From assembly GCA_021845945.1 (NCBI GenBank), contig JAJZRD010000005.1, positions 1 to 52,021 on the forward strand: a stretch of 52,021 nucleotides of DNA. The letters are read 5' to 3'. Shown piece after piece: positions 1 to 10,787 of the stretch. The stretch is from Chloroflexota bacterium. GTDB taxonomy: Bacteria > Chloroflexota > UBA6077. Each line of letters starts with the position of its first letter. Position 1 is the stretch's first letter. A program made the translations under genes and the position numbers. The notes below the pieces were generated by a model. The model did not search any database. It saw only the letters and a program-made list of their open reading frames with translations, and was not told the origin of the DNA.

Positions 1-203
1 GAGGCCGCCACCACGTACCAGGCCTCTCGGGGGATGGGCTGGCGGCCCACCAACAGCAGGAAGGCGGGCAGGTAGAGCAGTACGGCGGCCACCCCGAAAA
101 GCCAGGCGAAGGAGGGTTTGTCCTTGGCCCGCTTGTACAGAAAGTTCCAGGCGGCGTGGAGAAGGGCGGCGGCGATGACCAGGGCCAGGGCAAGAGTTGT
201 CAT
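1..203 (-). CDS. EamA/DMT-family transporter, N-terminal fragment (cut by window edge)
   Basis: Reading down from an ATG at 203, the frame stays open to base 1 and gives about 67 residues. It begins MTTLALALVIAAALLHAAWN, then a short basic stretch (YKRAKDK), then a second hydrophobic helix. The first helix ending in LLHAAWNFLYK is typical of EamA-domain drug/metabolite transporters (10 membrane helices, about 290 aa). The substrate cannot be told from the family. It starts 6 bases after the stop of the amidohydrolase gene on the same strand, so the two are probably co-transcribed. Only the first two helices lie in the window. Confidence 0.7.
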   Translation of the reverse strand, partial: MTTLALALVIAAALLHAAWNFLYKRAKDKPSFAWLFGVAAVLLYLPAFLLLVGRQPIPREAWYVVAA

Positions 204-209
204 GAATGG

Positions 210-1787
210 TTAAGGTCTGAGGCTCCGGCCCGGGTGGACTCCGGTGTGCTTGCCCTCCTTCACCACCACGGTGCCGTTGACCACTACCCAGTTGATCCCC
301 TCCGGGAACCGGTGCGGATCCTCGTAGCTGGCTCTATCGATCACCCTGGCGGGGTCGAAGACCACCAGGTCCGCTGCCATGCCGGCGGCGATCCTGCCCC
401 GGTCGCGCAGTCGCAGCCGGTCGGCGGCCGACGACGTAGCCTTCCGGATCGCCTCCTCCAGCCGCAGCACCTTCTGCTCCCGGACGTGGTAGCCCAGCAC
501 CCGTGGGAAGGTGCCGTACAGCCGCGGATGGGGCTTCTCTCCCAGCAGACCGTCGGTCCCGAAGCTGCCCCGCGGGTGGGCCATGATCCGCCGGAGCACC
601 TCCTCCGACTGGTGGAAGATGATCATTGAGGCGTTCATCTCCTCCTCCACCAGGATCCGGATCGCCACCTCCAGGGGGGTCGTCCCCGTCTCCCTGGCCA
701 GATCCCGCAGGTTACGGCCCACCTTGTCCCGGTTCCTGGGGGAGCCTACCGAGGAGATGGCGATGTTCCAGTCGGCCACGATGCCGAAGCTCTGCCACCG
801 GCCGACGCCGTTCTCCACGTCGTGGAGGATGCGGGGCCGCTGAGCGGGATCGGTCAGCCGCTGCAGCGCCGCCGCCGTGCCCCCCTCCAGCACCCAGGCC
901 GGCAGGATGGCGCTCAGCATGGTGTTGCCCGCCGGGTAGGGGTATTGCTCGAAGGTGACATCCAGCCCCTCGGCGATGGCGCGATCCACGGCAGCCACCG
1001 CCGCCTCGGCCTTTGGCCAGTTCTTCACCCCGGTCACCTTGAAGTGGGAGATGTGGGTCCGAACCCCTGTGTCCCGGGCTACCTGGAGCACCTCGTCCAG
1101 GCTCTCCAGGACGTAGTTGGCCTCGTTGCGGATGTGGTAGACCACGGCCCCCCCGAGCCTCTGGACGACCCGCCCGACGTAGTTCAGCTCCTCCCGGTTG
1201 GCGAAGAGGCTGGGGACGTAGATGAGACCGTAGGAGACGTCGGTGGCGCCGTCGGCGAAGGCCTGCTCGATCAACTCCCCCATCCGGGCGAGGTCGTGCG
1301 AGCTTGCCGCATCGGACCTGGTCCCCAGGACGTTCATGCGGACGGTCCCGTGGCCCACCAGGGAGGCCACGTTGCAGGAGACCGCGCCATCGAAGCGGGA
1401 CAGGTACTGGGCCATGGTCTCCCAGTCCCAGTCGATGGGGGGCGAGCCGGCGAGACCGGCCAGGAACTGCCGGTACTCGGGGATCAACTCCCTCCTGAGC
1501 GGCGCCATCGAGTAGCCGTCCTGCCCCATGACGTCGGTGGTGATCCCCTGCATCACCTTGGGCGCCCCGTCGGGCTCGGCCAGCAGCATGATATCGGAAT
1601 GGCTGTGGAGGTCGATGAAGCCGGGGCACACTACCTGGCCCGCGGCGTCGATCTCCACCTTGCCCCCTTGGCCCTCCAGCTCCCCAACTGCCTCTACGCG
1701 GTCCCCTACCACCGCTACGTCGTCCGGGTACCCGGGCTCGCCGGTTCCATCGATCACCAGTCCCTTGCGAATCACGAGGTCGTACAT
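210..1787 (-). CDS. N-acyl-D-amino-acid deacylase family amidohydrolase
   Basis: A 525-aa metal-dependent amidohydrolase of the D-aminoacylase type. These enzymes hydrolyse N-acyl-D-amino acids or related amides in the cytoplasm. Family marks are the N-terminal beta-sandwich start YDLVIRKGLVIDGTG, the metal-binding GFIDLHSHSD (His61, His63), a later THISHFK histidine, and FGTDG carrying the catalytic aspartate near residue 410. The position that holds a metal-binding Cys in classical D-aminoacylases (NCG) reads MGQDG here, so metal coordination probably differs and the substrate is uncertain. The ATG is preceded by GGAGGG at a good distance. Length is normal. A transporter gene follows 6 bases downstream, which suggests uptake or export linked to this catabolic step. 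Confidence 0.85.
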   Translation of the reverse strand: MYDLVIRKGLVIDGTGEPGYPDDVAVVGDRVEAVGELEGQGGKVEIDAAGQVVCPGFIDLHSHSDIMLLAEPDGAPKVMQGITTDVMGQDGYSMAPLRRELIPEYRQFLAGLAGSPPIDWDWETMAQYLSRFDGAVSCNVASLVGHGTVRMNVLGTRSDAASSHDLARMGELIEQAFADGATDVSYGLIYVPSLFANREELNYVGRVVQRLGGAVVYHIRNEANYVLESLDEVLQVARDTGVRTHISHFKVTGVKNWPKAEAAVAAVDRAIAEGLDVTFEQYPYPAGNTMLSAILPAWVLEGGTAAALQRLTDPAQRPRILHDVENGVGRWQSFGIVADWNIAISSVGSPRNRDKVGRNLRDLARETGTTPLEVAIRILVEEEMNASMIIFHQSEEVLRRIMAHPRGSFGTDGLLGEKPHPRLYGTFPRVLGYHVREQKVLRLEEAIRKATSSAADRLRLRDRGRIAAGMAADLVVFDPARVIDRASYEDPHRFPEGINWVVVNGTVVVKEGKHTGVHPGRSLRP

Positions 1788-2158
1788 CGCTGACCCTCCA
1801 TGCCCCTGGGCAAGAGATTGCCAGGGTTCCCCACGTACTGGCTAGTGAGAGTGAAAGTCTTGGGTTCCGTTGCCAGGTCCGGGCTGCCAACTGCCGTCAG
1901 GTCGTATCCGTCGATTCCGGCACGCCATTGTAGGCACGCCGGAGAAAGGGGGTCAAGGTTGTCCTCCCGTGATCGGGAGCCCGGTCGAGGCCGATGGTCT
2001 CGCCTAGCAACTCCAAGTTGGCCTCGTGGGCAAGCCATGGTGTGAAACCCCAGACTCACTGTCCCACGCCCTGCGAAGGTCGACGCGCTCCAGCGCCCCA
2101 TGCTCATCGTCGACAATGGTTGCCTCCTCGCTTCACATCATCATCCACAGGTGATTGG
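1788..2158. other. Intergenic region, no feature recognised
   Basis: This 371-base gap separates the stop of the STAND-type ATPase from the start of the amidohydrolase, both on the minus strand. I see no convincing ORF, RNA gene or long hairpin. It should hold the promoter of the amidohydrolase/transporter pair, but I cannot place it with confidence. Confidence 0.5.
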
Positions 2159-3979
2159 TCATGCCCGTGGCTCAAACCCCTCCCCAGCACGTTCGCCGTA
2201 GGGTCCATCAGACTCCCCTGTCACAGGGGTTGCCTCTCGTGAGGGGGAGCAGTTGGTTCTCCAACCGGAGGCCGCCAGATGCTCCAGCTTCTCGATCTGT
2301 CGGATCCCGGAGACCAGGATTCCCTCCGCCTGGATCAGCGCCGTGGCATCGGCCCTGACCCCCCTGGTGACCACGAGCCAGCGTCGGTGGAAGCTCAACT
2401 TCTCGGCCTTCTCTATGGCCCGGACGTTCTCGAGGTAACGCTCCACCATCTTCCTGGTCATGGCACCCCGACGGTGCTTGGCCTCCACCCCCCAGCAATC
2501 CGCCGGCCTGTCCCCGATGGTCACCAGCTCCAACTCGTAGCTGTCAGGGCCGTCGCCGTAGAGCCCCCGCGGGTCGTCCACCCTTACCCGCCGGATCTCC
2601 CGGACCGTGGGAAGGGTGATCTTCTCCTCTATCCCGAGCAGTTTGCCGTCCACCTCCTGACCAGCGAACTGCCGGATCAGATTCTCGACCCGCTTCTCAA
2701 AGAGCATCCCCATTGCGGTCCGGTCGTCGGCGTGTCGCTGCTCGTACCAGGCGATCAGCTTTTGGACCGCTCGCTGATCGGAGAGCACGCCCTGGGGGTC
2801 CTGCCTGGCCGGCTCCGCCGCGAGCCACAATGCGAAGATGGGATCCAGCAGGGTGAGGGCGCCATTCTCCTGTGCCAGGAAGTCGGTGTCGATCAGCCGG
2901 TTGACCGCTTCGTATACTTCGGTGCGTCCGTGACCACGGATCCGTCGCAGCAGGCTGGTCCGGGTGATGGGCTGGTGGAGAGCCACCTGGTTCAGCACCT
3001 CCTCCAGCAAGTTCCTCTCCGCGGTGGAACTGTCCTCCAAGGCGGTCTTCCGGAGGTAGGCGCAGTGCTGGCCAATGTTGGTTCCCCGTCCAAATAGCTC
3101 CTCTCGGAACGCCAGGTCGACGATGTCGGGAGTCACGAACCCGGTGCTGGCGCGAGCCAGCTGGCGCGCTCTCTGAGTCATGGCATGGACGTACAGAGGC
3201 CAGCCCCCGGAAAGTCGGTAGAGCCGTGCCACAGCGTCCGGGTCGTAGCCGATCGCCTCCTCATCCCAGACCCTAGAGGCCAACTCTGTTGTGGCCTCGA
3301 CCCCGAAGGGGGCCATGGGGACGGTGCCAAACCTGGTAAAGAGCGGACTCTCGCTGGCGCCGATCAGCTTCCGAAGCGCCGTCACCTCGGACCCGGCCAC
3401 GGCGAATCCAACCCTGCCCTGGCGGTCCAGCGCCGCTCGCACCGTTCCCAGGAGGCTGGCGGTGCCGCCAGCCTCCTGCAGCCGGGTTATGTCCTGAAAC
3501 TCGTCCAGCATCACCAGAAGGGGAATCCCCAGGATCTCCGAGATGTGGCCGGGAAGACTCATTACTGAGATCAGGAGTTCCCCGTAGTCCGGCTTCTCAA
3601 TCCAGTGCAGGATCTCCTTCACCAGGGCCATCACTTTGGGGTCCAGTGCCGTCGCTGTGTTCAGGAGCGCCTCCTCTGTTCGCGTCAGCGGTGGCTCGAT
3701 CCCCTTCTTCTTGGCGGCGGCGGCGAGCAGCTGGCCGACCAGAGACCTGGCAAAGGTCTCCGGGCTGGAAACCACGTTGTCCAGAGCCACGTAGCAGATC
3801 GCGAATCCTGGGTGACGGCGGCGCACCTCGTCCAGCAGCATGGTCTTGCCTATCCTGCGCAGCCCCAGGAGAGCCAGATGGCGGCGGCGGCCACGATCCA
3901 GGTCCTCCAGGAGGGAGGCGAACTCATCCAGTTCACGGACACGGTTCACGAAGAGAGGAGGTAGTGGCGACACGGGCAT
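2159..3979 (-). CDS. STAND/AAA-type ATPase with C-terminal PD-(D/E)XK-like (DUF234-type) domain
   Basis: A 606-aa protein of the archaeal-type ATPase group (COG1672-like). Seen: FVNRVRELDEF before the P-loop, Walker A GLRRIGKT (about residues 39-46), Walker B LLVMLDEFQD, a helical/winged-helix middle, and a C-terminal region with YELELV followed by WGVEAKHRR. That spacing resembles the acidic-residue plus E-x-K core of PD-(D/E)XK nucleases, as in DUF234. Family members are ATP switches of mostly unknown role, sometimes carried by mobile or defence loci. I chose ATG 3979 because GAGGTGA lies about 5 bases upstream; an in-frame GTG at 3988 lacks that support. It stands alone, with two operator-like palindromes just upstream. 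Nuclease activity is inferred only. Confidence 0.75.
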   Translation of the reverse strand: MPVSPLPPLFVNRVRELDEFASLLEDLDRGRRRHLALLGLRRIGKTMLLDEVRRRHPGFAICYVALDNVVSSPETFARSLVGQLLAAAAKKKGIEPPLTRTEEALLNTATALDPKVMALVKEILHWIEKPDYGELLISVMSLPGHISEILGIPLLVMLDEFQDITRLQEAGGTASLLGTVRAALDRQGRVGFAVAGSEVTALRKLIGASESPLFTRFGTVPMAPFGVEATTELASRVWDEEAIGYDPDAVARLYRLSGGWPLYVHAMTQRARQLARASTGFVTPDIVDLAFREELFGRGTNIGQHCAYLRKTALEDSSTAERNLLEEVLNQVALHQPITRTSLLRRIRGHGRTEVYEAVNRLIDTDFLAQENGALTLLDPIFALWLAAEPARQDPQGVLSDQRAVQKLIAWYEQRHADDRTAMGMLFEKRVENLIRQFAGQEVDGKLLGIEEKITLPTVREIRRVRVDDPRGLYGDGPDSYELELVTIGDRPADCWGVEAKHRRGAMTRKMVERYLENVRAIEKAEKLSFHRRWLVVTRGVRADATALIQAEGILVSGIRQIEKLEHLAASGWRTNCSPSREATPVTGESDGPYGERAGEGFEPRA

Positions 3980-3999
3980 AGAGGTCACCTCGACTGAAA

Positions 4000-4050
4000 G
4001 CTACAGTAGCGTATTCTCCCAGATTCGCGGATTCTTTGCTACCGTAGCAA
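4000..4050. promoter_or_regulatory. Paired palindromes GCTACnGTAGC upstream of the STAND ATPase
   Basis: GCTACaGTAGC lies at 4000-4010 and TTGCTACcGTAGCAA at 4036-4050. They share the 11-base core and their centres are 38 bases apart. The nearer one is about 20 bases upstream of the ATPase start at 3979. Two copies of one odd-length palindrome in a short upstream region look like binding sites for a dimeric regulator. No regulator gene is adjacent, so the protein is unknown; autoregulation is possible. Confidence 0.4.
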
Positions 4051-4104
4051 GCGAGGCGGGCGCGCGTCACATTTCCGTGCACCGAGGTCTGCGCGCCAGA
4101 CACC

Positions 4105-4134
4105 GTAGGGGCCGGCAGAGACGCCGGCCTCTAC
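4105..4134. repeat. GTAG-hairpin REP-like palindrome
   Basis: A 30-base near-palindrome: GTAGGGGCCGGC, a 6-base loop (agagac), then GCCGGCCTCTAC. It has the GTAG...CTAC ends seen at other intergenic repeats in this window and sits in the non-coding stretch upstream of the STAND ATPase. Confidence 0.6.
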
Positions 4135-4200
4135 TCGTCCCCGCCCAGTCCACACGGAATCATGACGTCCACCCAGGCGAGGCCATACGGACGGGTCCGT

Positions 4201-4230
4201 GCGTAGGGGGCTGCAGCTATGTCCCTACGC
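4201..4230. repeat. GTAG/CTAC-ended palindrome supplying a stop codon
   Basis: The arms GCGTAGGG and CCCTACGC enclose about 14 bases containing GCTGCAGC. On the minus strand the TAG of its GTAG end is the stop codon (4225-4227) of the YhfC remnant, so the repeat abuts or truncates that gene. It could also act as a terminator. Confidence 0.5.
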
Positions 4231-4784
4231 GTGGCCGGCCTCCGGCTTTGGCCTCAGACGGAAGATCAGATAGAGGGCAGACAGGGCAAAGAGGGCGATG
4301 ATACCTTCGGTGGCTACCGACCCCACTCGGGGAGCCGCGACCAGCGCGGCGAAATCTACCAGGAAGTGGGCGCCGATGGCGAGATAGAGCCATCGGAGGG
4401 AGCCTCGCAGGAAGCACTGAAGCACCAGCACGGAGAAGGCCACGTGGACGGCCACGCTGCACAGCCGCTCGAAGGCGCCCAGGAGGGGAGTCCACCAGGC
4501 CAGGCTGCCGAAGAGCTGCTGGGCCTGCAGCACGGCGGCCGCCTGGTCCGGAGGCAGGGCGGCCACGGTGGCGGGATCGAGTCGGGTCAGGGCGAAGATC
4601 CAGGCCCACAGCAGCTGTGGCGAGTGGCTCAGCGGCACGGCCAGCAACGGTTGGAGGAGCTGAACGGCGGGGACCCGGGTGATCAGCTGGAACAGGAAGA
4701 AGATCAGGGCGCCGTACCAGAAGTATCGCCAGGATACGCCGAGCCTGCGCCGGACGTACAGGGCCAGGGGTTGACAACCACCAT
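4225..4784 (-). pseudogene. Degenerate YhfC-family intramembrane protease gene
   Basis: The readable frame encodes membrane-protein sequence typical of the YhfC family (PF10086): RRRLGVSWRYFWYGALIFF, LITRVPAVQ, LTRLDPAT, LLGAFERL and LRWLYLAIGAHFLVDF. Two defects are visible. The only good ATG, at 4784, is out of frame with this sequence; one extra C in the C run at 4767-4770 (minus strand) would join them. The central part expected between the second helix and the RLDPAT segment, which in the family carries the EE and GHGG-E catalytic motifs, is absent, and FALT joins directly to RLDPAT. Expected length is about 250 aa and only about 180 remain. A sequencing error could explain the frameshift but not the deletion. 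The family comparison is from memory. Confidence 0.6.
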
Positions 4785-4790
4785 ACCCTG

Positions 4791-4817
4791 CTCCCCTCCC
4801 CGAAACGGGGAGGGGAG
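4791..4817. terminator. GC-rich hairpin downstream of the ABC-2 permease
   Basis: CTCCCCTCCCCG, loop AAA, then CGGGGAGGGGAG: a perfect 12-bp stem between the stop of the ABC permease (4835) and the YhfC remnant. There is no clear T-tract on the minus strand, so it may be a weak terminator or one member of a dispersed repeat. Confidence 0.5.
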
Positions 4818-4834
4818 TGGGGGAGAGGTCGAAG

Positions 4835-5614
4835 CTACTTCCACCTCGTCAGGATCGTCTCGCGCTGGAACAGCTTGACGGCGGCCATCAGCACCCCGAC
4901 GTCCAGGACGGCCAGGACCGCGGCACCAGCCACGAACATGGGGAGACTGTACAAGATCTTCCCCATGGTCTGCACCATCCCCAGCCCCACCACGGGCAGC
5001 ACCACCAACCCGCCTAGCTGCTGGGCTACTCGAGTGTCGTTGACCCGGGAGGAGATCAGGATGCCCAGGTTCACTCCTAAGAGGGCCAGCAGGGGGGCGA
5101 TGATCAGGATGGCCAGCAGCCACATCCCCGATACGGTGCTGGCGAAGACCACCGGGCTGGCCAGGACCGCCATACCCGCGGCCAGGAGCCCGTAGGAGAT
5201 CCAGGTTGCGGCGATGGCGGGCACCGTGGCCGCCAACGACTTGCCCAGCAGTAGCTCCCAGGTGCGGATGGGCGTGGCCAGCAGCGGCTCCAGGCTGCGG
5301 GACTGCTTCTCCCCGATGATGCTGAAGGTGGCGATGGTCATCGGCACGATGATCGGCACCATCAGCAGGAGGAAGAGGAACTGGCCCACCAGCATCATCT
5401 GCACCACGTCTCCAGGCGCCAGGCGGGCGAGATCGGGGGCCAGGCGGTAATACATCTCGGCCTCGCCCGGCTTCATCGGCTGATCCTTTGTGAGGTAGAT
5501 CATCACCAGGGGGATCACCACGATGAGGAGCGGCAGGGGGATGATGCTGAGCAGCAGAAGCCTGTTCTTCAGAACCTCCAGGATCTCCTTCTCTAGGACG
5601 GCCAGCACTCTCAT
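4835..5614 (-). CDS. ABC-2 type transporter permease
   Basis: A 259-aa integral membrane subunit of an ABC-2 (NatB-like) exporter. It has a short cytoplasmic start (MRVLAVLEKEILEVLKNR), a first helix, an extracytoplasmic loop, then about five more helices. The intracellular EKQSRSLEPLLATPIRTWEL stretch followed by LLGKSL is the family hallmark, forming the coupling segment before the third helix. The ATG overlaps the stop of the ATPase gene by 4 bases (ATGA at 5611-5614), so the subunits are translationally coupled. The frame is open further upstream inside the ATPase gene, but only this start gives a normal protein. Substrate unknown; the family includes Na+, drug and lipid exporters. Confidence 0.88.
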   Translation of the reverse strand: MRVLAVLEKEILEVLKNRLLLLSIIPLPLLIVVIPLVMIYLTKDQPMKPGEAEMYYRLAPDLARLAPGDVVQMMLVGQFLFLLLMVPIIVPMTIATFSIIGEKQSRSLEPLLATPIRTWELLLGKSLAATVPAIAATWISYGLLAAGMAVLASPVVFASTVSGMWLLAILIIAPLLALLGVNLGILISSRVNDTRVAQQLGGLVVLPVVGLGMVQTMGKILYSLPMFVAGAAVLAVLDVGVLMAAVKLFQRETILTRWK

Positions 5615-6534
5615 CGCTGCTCCTCCCCCTGCACCAGGGTCAGGTACACCTCTTCCAGGGAGTGGCGCACCTCGCCGATGAACTGGATCTCGCCGCCGGC
5701 CCCCACTATCGCCTTGACCAGGGTCGGGTTCTGCTCCTCGGGATTCTGGAGGGAGAGCACCAGCTTCCCCTCCTCCACCTCCAGTTGGCCGGCGAAGCCG
5801 AGGGCGTGGACCGCTGCCAGGACCGGCGCCGTCACCTCCTTCAGCTGCACCTCCACCCGCCGGCCGTACAGGTCGCTCCGCATCCGCGAAGGGGTATCGA
5901 CCCGGATCAGCCGCTGCCTCAGGATGGCTATCCGGTCGCACAGCCGGTCGGCCTCGTCCAGATTGTGGGTGCAGAGGAAGATCGTCCGTCCCTCGCTCCT
6001 CAGCGTCTCGATGAAGTCGCGCACCGTGTGGGCCGACTCGGGGTCCAGGGCCGAGGTGGGTTCGTCCAGGAACAGCAGCTTCGGCTCGTGGACCAGGGCC
6101 CGTGCTATGGCGATCTTCTGCTTCGTCCCCTTGGAGAATCCGACCACCGGCTCGTGCCGCCGCTCCCACAGCCCCAGGATTCGCAGGTACTTCTCCACCT
6201 GTTTGCCCCGCAGGTCGTCCTCCAAGCCGTAGAGGCGCGCGAAGAAGTCCAGGTTCTGCTGGGCGCTCAACTTGTCATAAAGCCCGGGGGATTCCGTCAG
6301 GATCCCCACGTTGGCGCGGATCTGGTCGTTGTCTCTGCCCACCACCCAACCGCCGATGGTGGCGCGACCGGAGGTGGGGGCGATGAGGCAGGCCAGCATC
6401 CTCACGGTGGTGGTCTTTCCGGCTCCGTTGGGGCCCAGCAGCCCCAACACCTCGCCCTCCCTAACGCTGAGGGTGAGTCCCTCCACCGCCGCCTTTTCCC
6501 CGAAGCTCTTGGTGAGGCTCTCGATCGTGATCAA
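5611..6534 (-). CDS. ABC transporter ATP-binding protein (ABC-2 exporter)
   Basis: A 307-aa cytoplasmic ATPase partner of the ABC-2 permease encoded immediately downstream. Seen: Walker A GPNGAGKTT, signature VGFSKGTKQKIAIARAL, Walker B LLFLDEPTSALDP and the switch histidine in FLCTHNLDEADRL. About 85 residues follow the core, as in NatA/CcmA-like exporters. I chose TTG 6534 because GAGGAG lies 6 bases upstream and this start avoids overlap with ligA; an in-frame TTG at 6564 would overlap the ligA end. The gap from the ligA stop is 13 bases, so the ABC genes are probably transcribed with ligA. Confidence 0.88.
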   Translation of the reverse strand: MITIESLTKSFGEKAAVEGLTLSVREGEVLGLLGPNGAGKTTTVRMLACLIAPTSGRATIGGWVVGRDNDQIRANVGILTESPGLYDKLSAQQNLDFFARLYGLEDDLRGKQVEKYLRILGLWERRHEPVVGFSKGTKQKIAIARALVHEPKLLFLDEPTSALDPESAHTVRDFIETLRSEGRTIFLCTHNLDEADRLCDRIAILRQRLIRVDTPSRMRSDLYGRRVEVQLKEVTAPVLAAVHALGFAGQLEVEEGKLVLSLQNPEEQNPTLVKAIVGAGGEIQFIGEVRHSLEEVYLTLVQGEEQR

Positions 6535-6547
6535 TTGCGGCTCCTCG

Positions 6548-9001
<2,454 letters not shown>

Positions 9002-10267
9002 ATGGACCCCCTCACCCCGCGCCTGGGCATTCAGTCCTCGGTCCTGGAGGAAATCAACCGTTTCATCCTGGATCCCAACAACAGGGTAGTCAAGGCGGTT
9101 CTCCAGGTAGTTGAGAGGTACGGGACCCCCGAAGAGATCAACGCCAGGGCCCGGGAGGCCCGGAAGCTCCCCAACTTGCTGGAACGGCTCCAGCGGATCG
9201 GCTCCCCCTACCTCGAGGACCTTCGGTGGCTGGTGGCCGAGCGGGATCGAGGAGCCTTCATCTCCATGGCCGACTATCGCCGCAAGCTGCTGGGGGATCG
9301 GGCGGACCAACCCCTCGTTGAGGAGAAGTTCGCCGTTACCCTGGAGGTGAGCGCCCTCCAGTACCTCCCCTGGCTGATAGCCGAGGCCCAGCAGGCCATC
9401 GACCGGGGCGAACTGATGCCTGGGCGCTTCATCCGGGTCCGCAAGATGAAGGAGCAGGAGGCCGATCAGGGGGAGCTGCTGGCGGTGGCGGCGGCCATGC
9501 AGATCGTCGGCGCCACCTACGTGGAGACCCTGGACACCAAGGGGACCGACGGCTCCAACATCCATCTGAACGGGCCGGCCACCATCACCGGCTACTTTGG
9601 CGGGATCGGCCAGCCCAACCACTACCCCCTCAAGTGGGTCGACGAGTACCTCTACTACTACACCAACTACGGCGTCCAGCAGGTGCTGAACACCAACCCT
9701 GGAACGGTGCTGGTGGGCTACCTGCTCCACAAGCTGGGGATCGACAACGAGTTCAAGATCTCGGTGTTCATGGGGAACGACAACCCCTACACCATCCTGT
9801 GGACCCTGATAGGGGCCAAGCTGTTCTCCCGACCCGACGGCTCCACTCCCCTGATCGGTTTCAACTTCTCCAACTCCGTCAACAACGAGACCATCGAGCT
9901 GTGCGCCGAGATCCGGCAAGGATTGGGCTTCGAGGATGTGGTTCGCTTCGAGCACCACATCACGGAGACCTGGAAGAGCATCGTCCGTCAGCCCTACAAC
10001 CGGCGGGATGAGCTGGTGGAGATCGCCCCCAAGGTGGCCAACGTCTCGGCCAAGCACGAGGGGGGCGACCCGGAGGTGGAGGAGACCCGCGAGCATCCCT
10101 CGGACGTCCTGGACTACTTCCGGGACAAGGCCGAGATAGAGGCGTCGGGGGAGATGCCGGCGCTACTGCGGAACTACCTGGACAAGCACGACGCCGTCAA
10201 CCGCACCGCAGAGGCGCTGGTGACCCACGGGGTGCCGGTGGTAGCCGCCCGCAAACTGCACAAGTAA
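9002..10267 (+). CDS. Conserved-looking soluble protein of unknown function, enzyme-like
   Basis: I do not recognise this 421-aa protein. The first 140 residues are helical and charged. Residues about 150-340 hold runs of polar and glycine residues that look like an active site: TLDTKGTDGSNIHLNGPATI, MGNDNPYTILWTLIGAK, GFNFSNSVNNETIE and RFEHHITETW. The alternation of hydrophobic strands with these motifs suggests an alpha/beta, perhaps barrel-type, metabolic enzyme. There is no signal peptide, membrane helix or P-loop. The start is firm: AAGGAGG precedes the ATG by about 7 bases. The next two genes on the same strand, 94 and 160 bases on, are a methylmalonyl-CoA-epimerase-like protein and a zinc dehydrogenase, so a role in carbon metabolism is a reasonable guess. 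Confidence 0.8.
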   Translation: MDPLTPRLGIQSSVLEEINRFILDPNNRVVKAVLQVVERYGTPEEINARAREARKLPNLLERLQRIGSPYLEDLRWLVAERDRGAFISMADYRRKLLGDRADQPLVEEKFAVTLEVSALQYLPWLIAEAQQAIDRGELMPGRFIRVRKMKEQEADQGELLAVAAAMQIVGATYVETLDTKGTDGSNIHLNGPATITGYFGGIGQPNHYPLKWVDEYLYYYTNYGVQQVLNTNPGTVLVGYLLHKLGIDNEFKISVFMGNDNPYTILWTLIGAKLFSRPDGSTPLIGFNFSNSVNNETIELCAEIRQGLGFEDVVRFEHHITETWKSIVRQPYNRRDELVEIAPKVANVSAKHEGGDPEVEETREHPSDVLDYFRDKAEIEASGEMPALLRNYLDKHDAVNRTAEALVTHGVPVVAARKLHK

Positions 10268-10361
10268 GCTATCAGCTGTCAGCTTTCAGCAGCCAGCCCC
10301 GGCGGTCTTTCCCCTGGGAGGGCCACGGGGGCTAGATCTTCTAGAAGGACCAGATAAGGCG

Positions 10362-10760
10362 ATGATCAAGGGCTTCGGACACATAGGCATAGGGGTAAAG
10401 GACATCGAGAAGAGCCTGGAGGCGCTGTCCAATACCCTGGGGGTACCGGTGCCCCCGACGAGGGAGCTGCCGGAGAGAAAGGCCAAGGTGGCCGTGGTGG
10501 ATATGTTCGGCATAGGGCTGGAGTTCATCCAGGACGACAGCGAGAACGGTCTGCTGGCTACCTTCGTCAGGGAGAGGGGAGAGGGCATCCACCACTACTG
10601 CCTGCTGACGGACGACATCGACGCCGACGTCCAGGAGATGAAGGAGCGGGGCGTCAAGATGCTCCATCAGCAGCCGGTGATAGGGCTTCGGGATAAGAGG
10701 ATAGCCTTCATCAGCCCCGAAGCCCTGGATGGGATCTTCGTCGAGCTGTCGGAGCCGTGA
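10362..10760 (+). CDS. VOC-family protein, methylmalonyl-CoA epimerase-like
   Basis: A 132-aa glyoxalase/VOC-fold protein. It begins GFGHIGIGVKDIEKSLEAL and ends FISPEALDGIFVELSE, the pattern of methylmalonyl-CoA epimerase, which interconverts the (R) and (S) thioesters in propionate metabolism. Likely metal ligands are His7, Glu54, His77 or His78 (GIHHYCL) and Glu128. Length matches the family. No mutase or carboxylase gene is nearby, so the exact substrate is inferred from sequence alone; another small VOC epimerase or lyase is possible. Confidence 0.75.
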   Translation: MIKGFGHIGIGVKDIEKSLEALSNTLGVPVPPTRELPERKAKVAVVDMFGIGLEFIQDDSENGLLATFVRERGEGIHHYCLLTDDIDADVQEMKERGVKMLHQQPVIGLRDKRIAFISPEALDGIFVELSEP

Positions 10761-10787
10761 GTAAGCTTCGTTCCTCAATTCCATGAC

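Noticed and set aside
2159..2190. GGGTTTGAGCC at the end of the STAND ATPase gene considered as a tRNA T-loop
   Set aside because: No matching acceptor, anticodon or D arm can be folded around it.
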